A stretch of 64,000 bases of DNA from an uncultured Acidimicrobiales bacterium (GTDB lineage: Bacteria > Actinomycetota > Acidimicrobiia > Acidimicrobiales > Bin134), in the NCBI GenBank assembly GCA_951813555.1, contig OX638344.1:1116001-1180000 (forward strand). The letters are read 5' to 3'. Numbering within the stretch: the stretch's first letter is position 1; each line of letters begins with the position of its first letter. Positions 1 to 8,097 of this stretch are shown here, in pieces. Under the pieces are notes generated by a model, which saw only the letters and a list, made by a program, of their open reading frames with translations, made no database searches and was not told the DNA's origin. The translations under genes were made by a program, and so were the position numbers.

Positions 1-351
1 CGGAGCAACTATCTCCGGATCGCCGGGGTGATCGAGAACATGAGCGCGTTCGTGGCGCCTGACGGGGAGTCGTACGCCATATTCGGCCGCGGGGGTGGGC
101 AGGAACTGGCCGATGAGCTGAACGTGCCCCTGCTGGGCCAGGTGCCCATCGACGCCTCGGTGGCCCCCGGCGGAGACGAGGGCACACCCGTGGTGCTGGG
201 AAATGCCTCCGGCCCGGCGGCCGATGCGTTCAAGGCCATCGCCGACCGGTTGCTGGAAGAAGTCCCTCCTGTCGACATGGCCGGCTGCACCGCTCGCATC
301 TTCGAGGCCGCCGAGCAAGCCCTGGCCAGCCTCGACGTCGTTTCCGGGTAG
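1..351 (+). CDS. mrp: Mrp/ApbC-type Fe-S cluster carrier ATPase, C-terminal fragment
   Basis: The frame is open from the first base, so the gene starts before the window; 116 codons remain. The segment VIENMSAF followed by a GGGQELADELNVPLLGQVPID stretch (shortened: GGGQELA...LLGQVPID) is the typical end of the Mrp/NBP35 P-loop ATPases, which bind and deliver iron-sulfur clusters in the cytoplasm. The Walker A half is outside the window. The usual CxxC cluster-binding pair is not visible: the position after ENMSAF carries no CxxC, as in several actinobacterial members. The stop lies 8 bases before fxsA, so the two may be cotranscribed. The family call is secure; metal binding is uncertain. 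Confidence 0.85.
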   Translation, partial: RSNYLRIAGVIENMSAFVAPDGESYAIFGRGGGQELADELNVPLLGQVPIDASVAPGGDEGTPVVLGNASGPAADAFKAIADRLLEEVPPVDMAGCTARIFEAAEQALASLDVVSG

Positions 352-359
352 CGCCTGGC

Positions 360-788
360 GTGCTCGTTTGGCTGGTGCTCCTGTTCATCGCGGTGCCGCT
401 CATAGAGCTGTTCGTGATCGTGGAGACCGCCAGAAGCATCGGGACGTTGGAGACCATCGGCCTGTTGATTTTGGTGAGCGTGGTCGGCGCGTGGATGGTG
501 AGGGCTCAAGGGCTGGCGGTGCTCTGGCGGGTCCGGAGCAAACTCCAACAAGGTCAGATGCCCGGCCGGGAGCTGGTGGACGGGGCCCTGGTGCTGCTGG
601 CCGGGGCGCTGATGCTCACCCCCGGGTTCGTGACCGACGCCTTCGGCCTGCTGCTCTTGTTCCCGCCCACCCGCATGGCGATCCGCCCGATCCTGATCCG
701 CCGCTTCCGACACCGCGTGGCCTATTTCGGGCCTGGAGAGGCCGGTCCGGGAACCATTCACGACACCGATCTCGCCAACGGAGAGTGA
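360..788 (+). CDS. fxsA: FxsA family membrane protein
   Basis: 142 residues starting with GTG. Two hydrophobic helices occupy about residues 2-22 and 28-48, followed by a polar stretch and a third hydrophobic region (about 70-100) containing LMLTPGFVTDAFGLLLL, the hallmark segment of FxsA proteins. The C-terminal tail is basic then acidic. FxsA of Escherichia coli lessens phage T7 exclusion by F plasmids; its native function is not known. It sits 8 bases after the Mrp gene and its TGA overlaps a possible GTG start of selA (GTGA at 785-788), which suggests one transcript. Confidence 0.85.
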   Translation: MLVWLVLLFIAVPLIELFVIVETARSIGTLETIGLLILVSVVGAWMVRAQGLAVLWRVRSKLQQGQMPGRELVDGALVLLAGALMLTPGFVTDAFGLLLLFPPTRMAIRPILIRRFRHRVAYFGPGEAGPGTIHDTDLANGE

Positions 789-2092
789 CGGCACCACAGT
801 CGGGCCATACGCTGAGAGCTGTGAGACCTCCTTCGGTGGACGCTCTGGCCCGGTCGTTGGCCGACACGGGACTGCCCCACCCGCTGCTGGTGGATGCGGC
901 CCGAACAGCCATTGCCGACGGCAGCCCCGAGGGCGTCGAAGAGCGGGCCCGCCGCCACGCCCACGCCGCGGCCCGGGCGCTGCTTCAGCCGGTGGTGAAC
1001 GCCACCGGGGTCTTGCTCCACACCAATCTGGGGCGGGCCCCGCTGGCCGTCACCGCCGACGCGGCCTACACCAACCTGGAATTGGACCTGTCCTCAGGCC
1101 GCCGAGGATCACGCCACGCCCATGCCGCGGCCCTGTTGGCCCGGCTGTGCGGTGCCGAAGACGCCATCGTGGTGAATAACGGGGCTTCGGCCGTGCTGCT
1201 GGTGCTAGCTGCTTTGGCCACCGGGCGGGGGGCGGCGGTATCCCGGGGCGAGCTAGTGGAGATCGGCGGCGGGTTCCGGGTACCCGAGGTGATGGAACAG
1301 TCGGGGGCCAAGCTGGTGGAGGTGGGCACCACCAACCGCACTCGCTTGGCCGATTTCGCATCGGCAGCGGAGAACCCGGCCAACGACACCGCCCTCGCCC
1401 TCAAGGTCCACCAGTCGAATTACCGCATCGTGGGGTTCACCGAGCATGTGACCATGGCCGAGCTGGCCTCACTTGGCGTCCCGGCAGTGGCCGACATCGG
1501 GTCGGGACTGGTCGACGCCGCCTGTCCGTGGCTGGCCGACGGCCCCCCGGCGTGGCTGGCCGGCGAACCTGCCGCCCGTCAGAGCTTGGCCGACGGCGCG
1601 GCGTTGGTGACGTTCTCGGGCGACAAGCTGTTCGGCGGTCCCCAAGCGGGGATTATCGCCGGTCGGGCCGATCTGGTGCAGCGGTGCGCCCACCATCCCC
1701 TGGCTCGAGCACTGAGGCCGGGCAGCCTGGTGCTGAATGCCCTCCAACAGGTGACGCTGGCCTATATGCGGCGAGACGGGGAGGCCATCGAGTTCTGGAG
1801 GATGGCGTCGCTGACCACATCCGAGCTGGAGAGCCGGGCCAACGCGGTGACCACTGAGGCGGGAGCGGGCGAAGTCGCGGAAATGGCGTCCGTACCGGGG
1901 GGCGGCACACTTCCCGGAGTAGAGATCGACTCGTACGGCGTAGTGCTGGACGGTGATCACACCGCCTCGCTGCGGGCCGGAACCCCGCCGATCATCGCCA
2001 GAGTGAGCGAGAGCCGCACATGGCTCGACTTGAGAACGGTGGCGCCCGCTGATGACCACCACGTGATCGCCGCCCTGAAGGCCATTGGGTGA
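785..2092 (+). CDS. selA: L-seryl-tRNA(Sec) selenium transferase SelA
   Basis: SelA is the PLP enzyme that turns Ser-tRNA(Sec) into Sec-tRNA(Sec) with selenophosphate. Seen here: LQPVVNATGVLLHTNLGRAPL near the N-terminus (abridged: VVNATGVLLHTNLGRAP), the NNGASAVLL cofactor loop, KVHQSNYRIVGF, and TFSGDKLFGGPQAG with the PLP lysine. The frame stays open far upstream, but family homology begins near RPPSVDALARS. I take GTG 785, which overlaps the fxsA stop; GTG 821 is an equally reasonable start. With 785 the protein has 435 residues, normal for SelA. It is followed 58 bases later by selB. No selC or selD is visible in the window. Confidence 0.92.
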   Translation: MTAPQSGHTLRAVRPPSVDALARSLADTGLPHPLLVDAARTAIADGSPEGVEERARRHAHAAARALLQPVVNATGVLLHTNLGRAPLAVTADAAYTNLELDLSSGRRGSRHAHAAALLARLCGAEDAIVVNNGASAVLLVLAALATGRGAAVSRGELVEIGGGFRVPEVMEQSGAKLVEVGTTNRTRLADFASAAENPANDTALALKVHQSNYRIVGFTEHVTMAELASLGVPAVADIGSGLVDAACPWLADGPPAWLAGEPAARQSLADGAALVTFSGDKLFGGPQAGIIAGRADLVQRCAHHPLARALRPGSLVLNALQQVTLAYMRRDGEAIEFWRMASLTTSELESRANAVTTEAGAGEVAEMASVPGGGTLPGVEIDSYGVVLDGDHTASLRAGTPPIIARVSESRTWLDLRTVAPADDHHVIAALKAIG

Positions 2093-2150
2093 GCATCACG
2101 GTGCCGCCCGAGGATGAGCGAGACGCGGCCGCCCCTCTGAGGAAGCTGAG

Positions 2151-3878
2151 ATGAGCATCACCATCTCCACCGCCGGCCATGTGGACCACGGGAAGTCCTC
2201 GCTGGTGGAGGCGCTGACCGGGATTGACCCCGACCGATTCGCCGAGGAGAAAGCCCGAGGCCTGACCATCGACTTGGGCTTCGGCTCAGCCCAGCTTCCC
2301 TCGGGTCGGTCGATGTCGATCATCGACGTTCCCGGTCATGAAAGGTTCATCCGCAACATGCTGGCCGGAGTCGGCGCGGTGGATGCCTGCTTGTTCGTGG
2401 TGGCGGCCAGCGAGGGGTGGATGCCGCAGTCGGAGGAGCACCTTCGCATCCTGGAGCTTCTGGGGGTGTCGCACGGGCTGATCGCCCTCACCAAGGTGGG
2501 ACTGTGCGATCCCGATATAGCGGAGTTGGCCCGCCTAGAGGTGGAGGAGCGGGTCGAGGGCACGTTCTTGGCCGGTGCGCCGGTGGTGGAAACCGACGTG
2601 GTGGACGGGCTGGGCCTCGATGAGCTGCGAGCCGGGCTGGACGATTTGGCAGACCGAACTCCAGCGGTCGCCGACCATCGCCAGCCGAGGCTGTGGGTTG
2701 ATCGGGCCTTCGCCGCCCGGGGAGCAGGCACGGTGGTGACCGGAACATTGGGTGGCGGGCAAATCCGGGTGGACGACGAGTTGGAGCTGCGGCCCAGCGG
2801 CGCCGCTGTCCGCGTACGGGCTTTGCAGAGCCATCACAGCCATCGGACCAAGATCGGGCCGGGCAACCGGGTGGCGGTCAACTTGTCGGGAATCGGCCAT
2901 CAAGAGGTCGTCCGAGGAGACGTGCTCGTACGAGCTGGGCAGTGGCATCTGACCAACCGGTTCGATGCTTCTTTGACCGTGCTGAGCACGCTGGACCATG
3001 ACGTGTCCCGCCGAGGCGCGCATGCCGTATACGTGGGGGCATGCGAGCTGCCCGCCAGGATGCGCATTCTCGGACTCGAGTCGCTGTCTCCGGGCGAGAC
3101 CGGGCTGGTGCGGCTTCACCTCCCCCACCGGCTGCCATTGCTGCCCGGCGACCGGTTCGTGTTGCGGGAGAGCGGCCGGGCGGAGACCATTGGGGGTGGG
3201 ACCGTCCTTGACGTCGACCCGGTGCTTCCCGCTTCCAAAGCCAGCCCCGACCTGTCCGTCGACCGGGTGGTGGCCGAGCGGGGATGGGTGGAAGTCGAGC
3301 GGCTGGCCCTGCTCACCGGGCAACAGCGGGCGCCCAATGCAGGCCGGTGGGTGGTGAGCCCGGCCGTGCTCACCGACACCCGGGCCCGGCTGCGGGAGGC
3401 GGTGCACGATGCTGGGCCTCTGGGGCTGGATGTGGCCGGGCTGAGCGAACGGGACCGGGTGGTTCTCAGCCTGTTGGAGGATGTGGTTGTCGAGGGTGGC
3501 CGAGCCCGGCTAGTCGGACTGGCGGACCCCTTCGAGAATCACCGGTACACCGCCGCGCTGCAAGCGGCGCCGTTCACCCCGCCTGATCCTGAGACTGTGG
3601 GCGTGAACCGCAGCGAGGTGCGGGAGTTGGTGAAGCGGGGTTTCGTCGTGGAGCAGGACGGCGTGTTCTTCGCGGCGTCGGCACTGGATGCGGCCGGTTC
3701 GGTGCTGGCCGAGATGTTGGCGATTCAACCCGGCGGCGTCACCGTGGCCGAAGTGCGAGAGCGATTGAGAACCACCCGCAAGTACGCCCTCCCGTTGCTG
3801 GCCTGGCTTGACAGCAACGGCGTCACCCGTCGTCGGGAAGATGTGCGCATCGCCGGGCCTCGCTTACCCAGCGTTTGA
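2151..3878 (+). CDS. selB: Selenocysteine-specific elongation factor SelB
   Basis: 575 residues. The GTPase domain begins with GHVDHGKSSLV (G1), the switch-II motif DVPGHERFIRNM (G3) and the RGLTIDLGF segment typical of SelB and eIF2-gamma-like factors. Beta-barrel domains follow (about residues 180-370), then winged-helix repeats that in this family bind the SECIS hairpin of the mRNA. The G4 motif, expected as [N/T]KxD, reads TKVG (about residue 122), so the usual aspartate that reads guanine is missing or displaced. SelB delivers Sec-tRNA to UGA codons on the ribosome. The ATG start sits about 6 bases after a GAGG/AGCTGAG stretch. Confidence 0.93.
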   Translation: MSITISTAGHVDHGKSSLVEALTGIDPDRFAEEKARGLTIDLGFGSAQLPSGRSMSIIDVPGHERFIRNMLAGVGAVDACLFVVAASEGWMPQSEEHLRILELLGVSHGLIALTKVGLCDPDIAELARLEVEERVEGTFLAGAPVVETDVVDGLGLDELRAGLDDLADRTPAVADHRQPRLWVDRAFAARGAGTVVTGTLGGGQIRVDDELELRPSGAAVRVRALQSHHSHRTKIGPGNRVAVNLSGIGHQEVVRGDVLVRAGQWHLTNRFDASLTVLSTLDHDVSRRGAHAVYVGACELPARMRILGLESLSPGETGLVRLHLPHRLPLLPGDRFVLRESGRAETIGGGTVLDVDPVLPASKASPDLSVDRVVAERGWVEVERLALLTGQQRAPNAGRWVVSPAVLTDTRARLREAVHDAGPLGLDVAGLSERDRVVLSLLEDVVVEGGRARLVGLADPFENHRYTAALQAAPFTPPDPETVGVNRSEVRELVKRGFVVEQDGVFFAASALDAAGSVLAEMLAIQPGGVTVAEVRERLRTTRKYALPLLAWLDSNGVTRRREDVRIAGPRLPSV

Positions 3879-3889
3879 CACCCCTGTGG

Positions 3890-4153
3890 TCAGTTGCGGC
3901 ACCGGTTGAGGATCTCCCGACGCTCCAGCTCGTTGAGGCCGCCCCAGATGCCGTGTTGCTCGCGAATTCTCAGGGCATAGTCGCGGCACTCCTCGATGAC
4001 GCTGCATTCCTCGCAAATCGCCTTGGCCCGGCTCTCCCGCTCCAGCTTCTCTTCTTTGCGCTCAAAGGACGGAGGCGGGAAGAAGACCGACGCCTGCGGC
4101 CCGCGACATGCAGCCTTTAATTGCCAAACTTTCTCACTGGTGACAGCGCTCAC
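3890..4153 (-). CDS. WhiB-family iron-sulfur transcription factor
   Basis: 87 residues with a GTG start, preceded by an AAGGGGG ribosome-binding sequence. Four cysteines in WhiB spacing, C16 and CxxC(5)C from about residues 47-56 (CEECSVIEEC), would hold a 4Fe-4S cluster. The GIWGGLNE turn and the basic C-terminal ERREILNR complete the family signature. WhiB proteins are actinobacterial regulators that usually act bound to the principal sigma factor. It is convergent with selB, 11 bases apart. Which Wbl subclass it belongs to cannot be told from the sequence alone. Confidence 0.93.
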   Translation of the reverse strand: MSAVTSEKVWQLKAACRGPQASVFFPPPSFERKEEKLERESRAKAICEECSVIEECRDYALRIREQHGIWGGLNELERREILNRCRN

Positions 4154-4175
4154 TTGTTACCCCCTTGGATCGGAC

Positions 4176-4181
4176 CTTATA
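4176..4181 (-). promoter_or_regulatory. Possible -10 element of the whiB-like gene
   Basis: On the minus strand the hexamer TATAAG lies about 22 bases before the GTG start of the WhiB gene. A weak -35 match (TCTTGT) sits 17 bases upstream. Position and spacing fit a sigma-70-type promoter with a short leader; there is no direct proof. Confidence 0.35.
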
Positions 4182-4267
4182 GGCGAAGATGCCCGAACAC
4201 AAGATGTGAATTGAGCATTCGCAGCCTGTCCTTGGCTGCGATCCTGGATTCTGGCCTTCTCATCCCC

Positions 4268-5662
4268 CTATCGGCGGGGCTCTCGATAGTCGCGGGCCGC
4301 GCCCTCGATGGGCTCGACCTCCAACCACAAGCCGTCGATTTCCACCACACGGACCTGGTCGCCGGCGGTCACCGGCGTCGCCCGGTTGACCCGGGCCCGC
4401 CACAGCGCATCCCGGATCCGGACAATGCCGTCGGGGGAGACATCGTCGACTACCTCGCCGATCTCGCCGATCATCCAGTCCCGGCCGATCGTCGGCGTGG
4501 AAAAGCGGGTGCGAACCATCGACGGCATCCCCGAGAACATGGCCACCGACACTGCCCCGGTCATCACCACCATGGGAATCCACGACATGGACACCCCGTC
4601 GTAGAGCCACCAGGTGCCCGCGGCGAACATGACCAGACCGGCCCCGGTCCAAAAGCGGGGAACCGACGTTTGGACGTCGATGCCGAACGCCACCATCGAT
4701 GCGGCCAGCAGCGCCAGCGCCCAAGTGTTGTGGGGCAGCACCGAGAGCCCGTAGCCGGACAAGATGAAGAGCACGGCCCCCACCACGCCAGCCACTCCGA
4801 TACCCGCGGTGAAGAACTCGAACAGCATCAGCCCCATGCCGATGGTCAACAGCAGATAGGCCACCGGCGGGCTGGCCACGGTGTGGAACAGCTGATGGGC
4901 GAGCGAAAGCCCTCGGAATTGAACCTGAGTGATCGGCTTCAAACGCGGCTGGCCGTCAACATCCTCGAGGCTGGACACAAACCCGAGATGATCCAAATCC
5001 ACCAAGAAATCGCCGATCAGTGGGGCAACGCACTGCTCATCATCAGGCGGAACCCGAATAGTCTCAGGATCGAAGGGAATGCCAGCATCTGCGAAGCGGT
5101 CGCGAAAATCGTCGAGTGTGAGGGGATCACAGCCGATCACCCCTTCCCGGATGAGCTGTCGCCATCCGAGCGCCTCGTGACGGATCAGATCCTGATTGTC
5201 CCAGACTGAAGGGTGGTCGGCGAGCAGCGGAATCGGAGGGCCCAGGTCGCCAACCCGGGTTCCGGGGGCGATGCCGATTTCATCGGCGGTGGCGAAGAGC
5301 TGGGCCACTTTGCCTTCCAGAGACGCCCCATTCGGGCCGACCCAAATCGCGATGGGCACCGGCGATCCGGCAATGGCGTCGGCCAACTCGGCCAAGCGGT
5401 CGTCAGACACGACAGAACGGCTGCTGTCCACGCGAAGCACCAGCAATCGGACACCCGCATCGGCCGCATCGGCCACCGAGTTCTCGATGAGTTCGGCCAT
5501 GACCGGATCAAGCAGTCCGGTAACCTCTACCACCACGGCCACGCCAGCATCAGAAACATGGGAATCACCGGCGGCCGAACCCACCCCGGCCAAGCCGAGG
5601 GCAGCCAGAACACCGCCCCCGACGAGGCAGGCAGCAGCCAGCTTCAATCGAGGCGTTCGCAC
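4268..5662 (-). CDS. NfeD-like membrane protein with degenerate ClpP-class protease domain
   Basis: 464 residues. An N-terminal signal or anchor (about 7-31) is followed by a crotonase/ClpP-like domain (about 40-230), a membrane block of about five helices (about 290-400), and a C-terminal NfeD OB-fold (about 405-455, with GEVVDDVSPDGIVRIRD...WRAR). In active family members the serine lies in a SAG-like motif about 18 residues before APGT; aligning on IAPGT here puts a glycine (ASLEGKVAQ) at that position. The protein therefore looks like an inactive protease homologue working in membrane quality control. It is followed by nothing on its strand before whiB; the STAS gene lies 7 bases upstream, so they may form one unit. 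Confidence 0.8.
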   Translation of the reverse strand: MRTPRLKLAAACLVGGGVLAALGLAGVGSAAGDSHVSDAGVAVVVEVTGLLDPVMAELIENSVADAADAGVRLLVLRVDSSRSVVSDDRLAELADAIAGSPVPIAIWVGPNGASLEGKVAQLFATADEIGIAPGTRVGDLGPPIPLLADHPSVWDNQDLIRHEALGWRQLIREGVIGCDPLTLDDFRDRFADAGIPFDPETIRVPPDDEQCVAPLIGDFLVDLDHLGFVSSLEDVDGQPRLKPITQVQFRGLSLAHQLFHTVASPPVAYLLLTIGMGLMLFEFFTAGIGVAGVVGAVLFILSGYGLSVLPHNTWALALLAASMVAFGIDVQTSVPRFWTGAGLVMFAAGTWWLYDGVSMSWIPMVVMTGAVSVAMFSGMPSMVRTRFSTPTIGRDWMIGEIGEVVDDVSPDGIVRIRDALWRARVNRATPVTAGDQVRVVEIDGLWLEVEPIEGAARDYREPRR

Positions 5663-5669
5663 AATGGGG

Positions 5670-6050
5670 TTAGAGCGCCTCTGGAGAGTCGGGGTTCAAC
5701 AGCGAGGCCATTGCTTCTTCTGAGGTTTGGGCCACCGGTACGATCCGGTCGAAACCGGTGGTGTGCAGGAGTCGGGCCAGCGCTCCCTCGCCACAGGCCA
5801 CCGCGACCTCGCCATCAGAATCGCGGATTCGCCGGATACCGCCGATTAGCGCTCCCAAACCTGCCGAATCCATGAACGGAACCGATCCCAAGTCGATAAG
5901 CAGGCGAGGCGCGAGGGCCAAATCACCAATGCGCTCTCGGAACTGGGCCACGGTGTAGGCGTCAATCTCGCCGCGGGGGCGGAGCACCGTGTGGGTTTCT
6001 AGTTCTTCGACTTCGATCTCAAGCAAAGCGCCTCCCCTTTGACCGACCAT
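5670..6050 (-). CDS. STAS-domain anti-sigma factor antagonist
   Basis: 126 residues from the ATG at 6050; the frame extends further upstream but family homology starts only at LEIEVEELETHTVLRPRGEID (abridged). The core motif FMDSAGLGAL contains the serine (about S62) that partner-switching kinases phosphorylate in SpoIIAA/RsbV-type antagonists. When unphosphorylated, such proteins bind anti-sigma kinases and free a sigma factor. No kinase or sigma factor of that type is adjacent. It lies head to head with the receiver-domain gene and 7 bases upstream of the NfeD-like gene. Confidence 0.85.
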   Translation of the reverse strand: MVGQRGGALLEIEVEELETHTVLRPRGEIDAYTVAQFRERIGDLALAPRLLIDLGSVPFMDSAGLGALIGGIRRIRDSDGEVAVACGEGALARLLHTTGFDRIVPVAQTSEEAMASLLNPDSPEAL

Positions 6051-6138
6051 GATGCTAACGCGAGACAGCTCCGATGCCATCGGCCAACCACATTTGCCCA
6101 GCACGCTGCGGCGATCTCGATTTGGATACCATCGGAGT
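6051..6138. promoter_or_regulatory. Divergent intergenic region, STAS gene / receiver gene
   Basis: 88 bases separate two head-to-head genes and must hold both promoters and both ribosome-binding sites. A CGGAG sequence just before the GTG at 6139 can serve the receiver gene. No strong -10/-35 pair stands out by eye. Confidence 0.4.
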
Positions 6139-6504
6139 GTGACCCAGGTGCTCTTGGCTACTGACAGCGACTCGGTGTACAACGCGGTGGACGCCGCGTT
6201 GGGAAGCGATACTTCCGAGATCAGCAGGGTGCGGGCTGGCGTCGAGGTGCTGGCTGCGGTGCGGGAGCAGCAGCCGGATGTGGTGATCTGCGACCTTCAG
6301 ATCGGCAACATGGGGGGCATGGCGACGTGCCTGGATTTGCGGCTGGAGGCGGAGATGGGGCGGGCGCCTGATACTCGGGTTTTGATGTTGTTGGATCGGG
6401 AGGCTGACGTTTATCTGGCGAAGCAGGCAAGGTCGGATGGGTGGTTGGTGAAGCCGTTGGATGCGGTAAGTGTGCAGCGGGCGGTTGCCGCGGTTTTGAA
6501 CTGA
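6139..6504 (+). CDS. Single-domain response regulator (receiver domain)
   Basis: 121 residues from GTG 6139, which has CGGAG about 3-7 bases upstream; earlier in-frame starts add a poorly conserved tail. It shows an acidic pair near D9/D11, the phospho-acceptor aspartate D52 in VVICDLQIGNMGG, and the conserved lysine K105 in WLVKPLD. The switch Thr/Ser position is replaced (VLMLLDRE). There is no output domain, so it probably acts by protein contact, as CheY- or Spo0F-like proteins do. Its neighbour on the opposite strand is a STAS protein, which suggests a shared signalling role (inference). Confidence 0.82.
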   Translation: MTQVLLATDSDSVYNAVDAALGSDTSEISRVRAGVEVLAAVREQQPDVVICDLQIGNMGGMATCLDLRLEAEMGRAPDTRVLMLLDREADVYLAKQARSDGWLVKPLDAVSVQRAVAAVLN

Positions 6505-6523
6505 ACCGATATATTTGGACGGA

Positions 6524-6600
<77 letters not shown>

Positions 6601-6646
6601 AATGTCTTCTTGAGCTGGCTTGGCTAGTGTCTGGCAAAAGGGGGCA

Positions 6647-7936
6647 ATGATGACTGATCGCTATTTGGTTATTTCCTCGGACTGCCATGCAGGGCTGCCG
6701 AATTTGGAGTATCGGGGGTACTTGGAATCGAAGTACCACGGTGCTTTCGACAACTTCTTGGCGCAGCGGGAGGCGATCCGCGGCCAGGGCAACATCATGG
6801 GCAATGCCGAGTTCGAAGAGGAGTGGTTCGGAGAGAACGAGGAGGGGCTGCGGGGAGGCTGGAATGCAGCCCGGCGGGATGCGGAGTTGGACGGCGACGG
6901 CGTCGCCGGCGAGGTGATTTTTCCTGACGCCGACGCGGTTACCGGAGGTGCCTCGGCACCGTTCGGGGCTGGGTTGGGGATGTCGTTTGCCGAAAACCCC
7001 GGGCTATTGATGGCCGGGGCACGGGCTCATAACCGGTGGCTAGCCGAACTGTGCAACGACAGTCCCGAGCGGCGGGCCGGCGTGGCGGTGGTGCCGATCA
7101 TCGACGACGTGGACGCGGCAGTGGCCGAGATCACCCGGGCCCGGGAGTCGGGGCTGCGAGGCGGCATTCTCATCGCCTCCATGTGGAACGAGGGCCCCGG
7201 CTACCACGACCGCCGCTACGACCCCATCTGGGCGGCGTGCCAAGACCTGGAGATGCCGGTTCACACCCACTCGGGGGCCGCTCCGCGGGCCGATTACGGC
7301 ACCGGTCCCGGATTCATCGGCATGTACGTGGCCGAAGTGCGGTGGTGGACCACCCGTCCCTTGTGGTTCTTGCTGTATTCGGGCGCGTTCGAGCGGTATC
7401 CCGGACTGCGCTATGCGATCACCGAGTGCGGCTGTTTCTGGGCCGCCGACATGCTTTGGACCATGGATGCCACCTACTCCCGGGAGCATGGCGGGGCCCA
7501 GAAGCTGGCGGCCGACGCCTACGGCCACCTGAGCCTGAGTCCCAGCGACTACTTCGACCGCAACTGCGCCATCGGGGCGTCTAACACCCGACGGCGGGAG
7601 CTGGCCCGGCGCTTCGAGATCGGCGTGGGCAACATCATGTGGGGCAACGACTTCCCCCATCCCGAGGGCACGTGGCCGCACACCCGCAAATCGCTGGCCG
7701 AGGCGTTCTGGGACATCCCGGCTGACGACACCGCCGCCATCTTGGGGCTGAACGCGGCCGAGTTCTACGGCTTCGACACCGAGGCGCTGGCTCCGCTGGT
7801 TGAACGAATCGGCCCGTCTCCCGAAGAACTGGGCCAAACGGACCCTGCCGGGTCCTTAGCCAAATGGGAGGCGCTCGCCGCGGCAGGACGTCCGTGGATT
7901 ACTGGCGTCGAGGGGGTTCCGATTTCGATGGATTAG
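6647..7936 (+). CDS. Amidohydrolase-related metal-dependent hydrolase (ACMSD-like)
   Basis: 429 residues from the ATG at 6647, which follows AAGGGGGC at good spacing. It has the TIM-barrel amidohydrolase-2 pattern: DCH near residue 12 in place of the usual HxH, HTHSG in the middle as the metal-binding histidine, and WGNDFPHPEG near the C-terminus with the catalytic aspartate. Relatives decarboxylate or hydrolyse ring-derived acids. The substrate is unknown. It resembles the second amidohydrolase in this block (10238-11344) in fold but not closely in sequence. The next gene downstream is convergent. Confidence 0.85.
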   Translation: MMTDRYLVISSDCHAGLPNLEYRGYLESKYHGAFDNFLAQREAIRGQGNIMGNAEFEEEWFGENEEGLRGGWNAARRDAELDGDGVAGEVIFPDADAVTGGASAPFGAGLGMSFAENPGLLMAGARAHNRWLAELCNDSPERRAGVAVVPIIDDVDAAVAEITRARESGLRGGILIASMWNEGPGYHDRRYDPIWAACQDLEMPVHTHSGAAPRADYGTGPGFIGMYVAEVRWWTTRPLWFLLYSGAFERYPGLRYAITECGCFWAADMLWTMDATYSREHGGAQKLAADAYGHLSLSPSDYFDRNCAIGASNTRRRELARRFEIGVGNIMWGNDFPHPEGTWPHTRKSLAEAFWDIPADDTAAILGLNAAEFYGFDTEALAPLVERIGPSPEELGQTDPAGSLAKWEALAAAGRPWITGVEGVPISMD

Positions 7937-7984
7937 ATCTACCATCCTCCTGCGGTTTGGCAGGTACTGTCCCTACCAGCCTCG

Positions 7985-8077
7985 GGCGGGACTGCGGGGC
8001 CTGTCCCGGCCCAGCCCGCCGTCTTCGACTAGCTCCGGGCGGCGGGCGCCCTGAGCCGGACCACCCACAGTCCCGCC
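7985..8077. terminator. Nested inverted repeats between convergent genes, likely bidirectional terminator
   Basis: An outer perfect 10-base stem pairs GGCGGGACTG (7985-7994) with CAGTCCCGCC (8068-8077). Inside it, an 8-base stem pairs GCCCGCCG (8014-8021) with CGGCGGGC (8040-8047), and a small GGG/CCC hairpin lies at 7996-8007. There is no U tract except a short TCTATTT after the outer stem. Its position between two convergent stop codons favours termination or mRNA protection. Confidence 0.45.
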
Positions 8078-8097
8078 TCTATTTAGGTCCACCGCAC

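Noticed and set aside
203..2092. SelA read from an ATG at 203
   Set aside because: The extra 190 residues overlap the Mrp and fxsA genes and have no SelA homology; a GTG at 785 or 821 is more likely.
4121..5209. Plus-strand reading frame of 362 codons across the NfeD-like gene
   Set aside because: It is rich in His, Arg, Pro and Gly, typical of a shadow frame in high-GC DNA, and overlaps a real conserved gene.
7985..8077. tRNA-Sec gene hidden in the hairpin block
   Set aside because: It lacks a TCA anticodon loop and a T arm sequence like GGTTCGA; size alone is similar.
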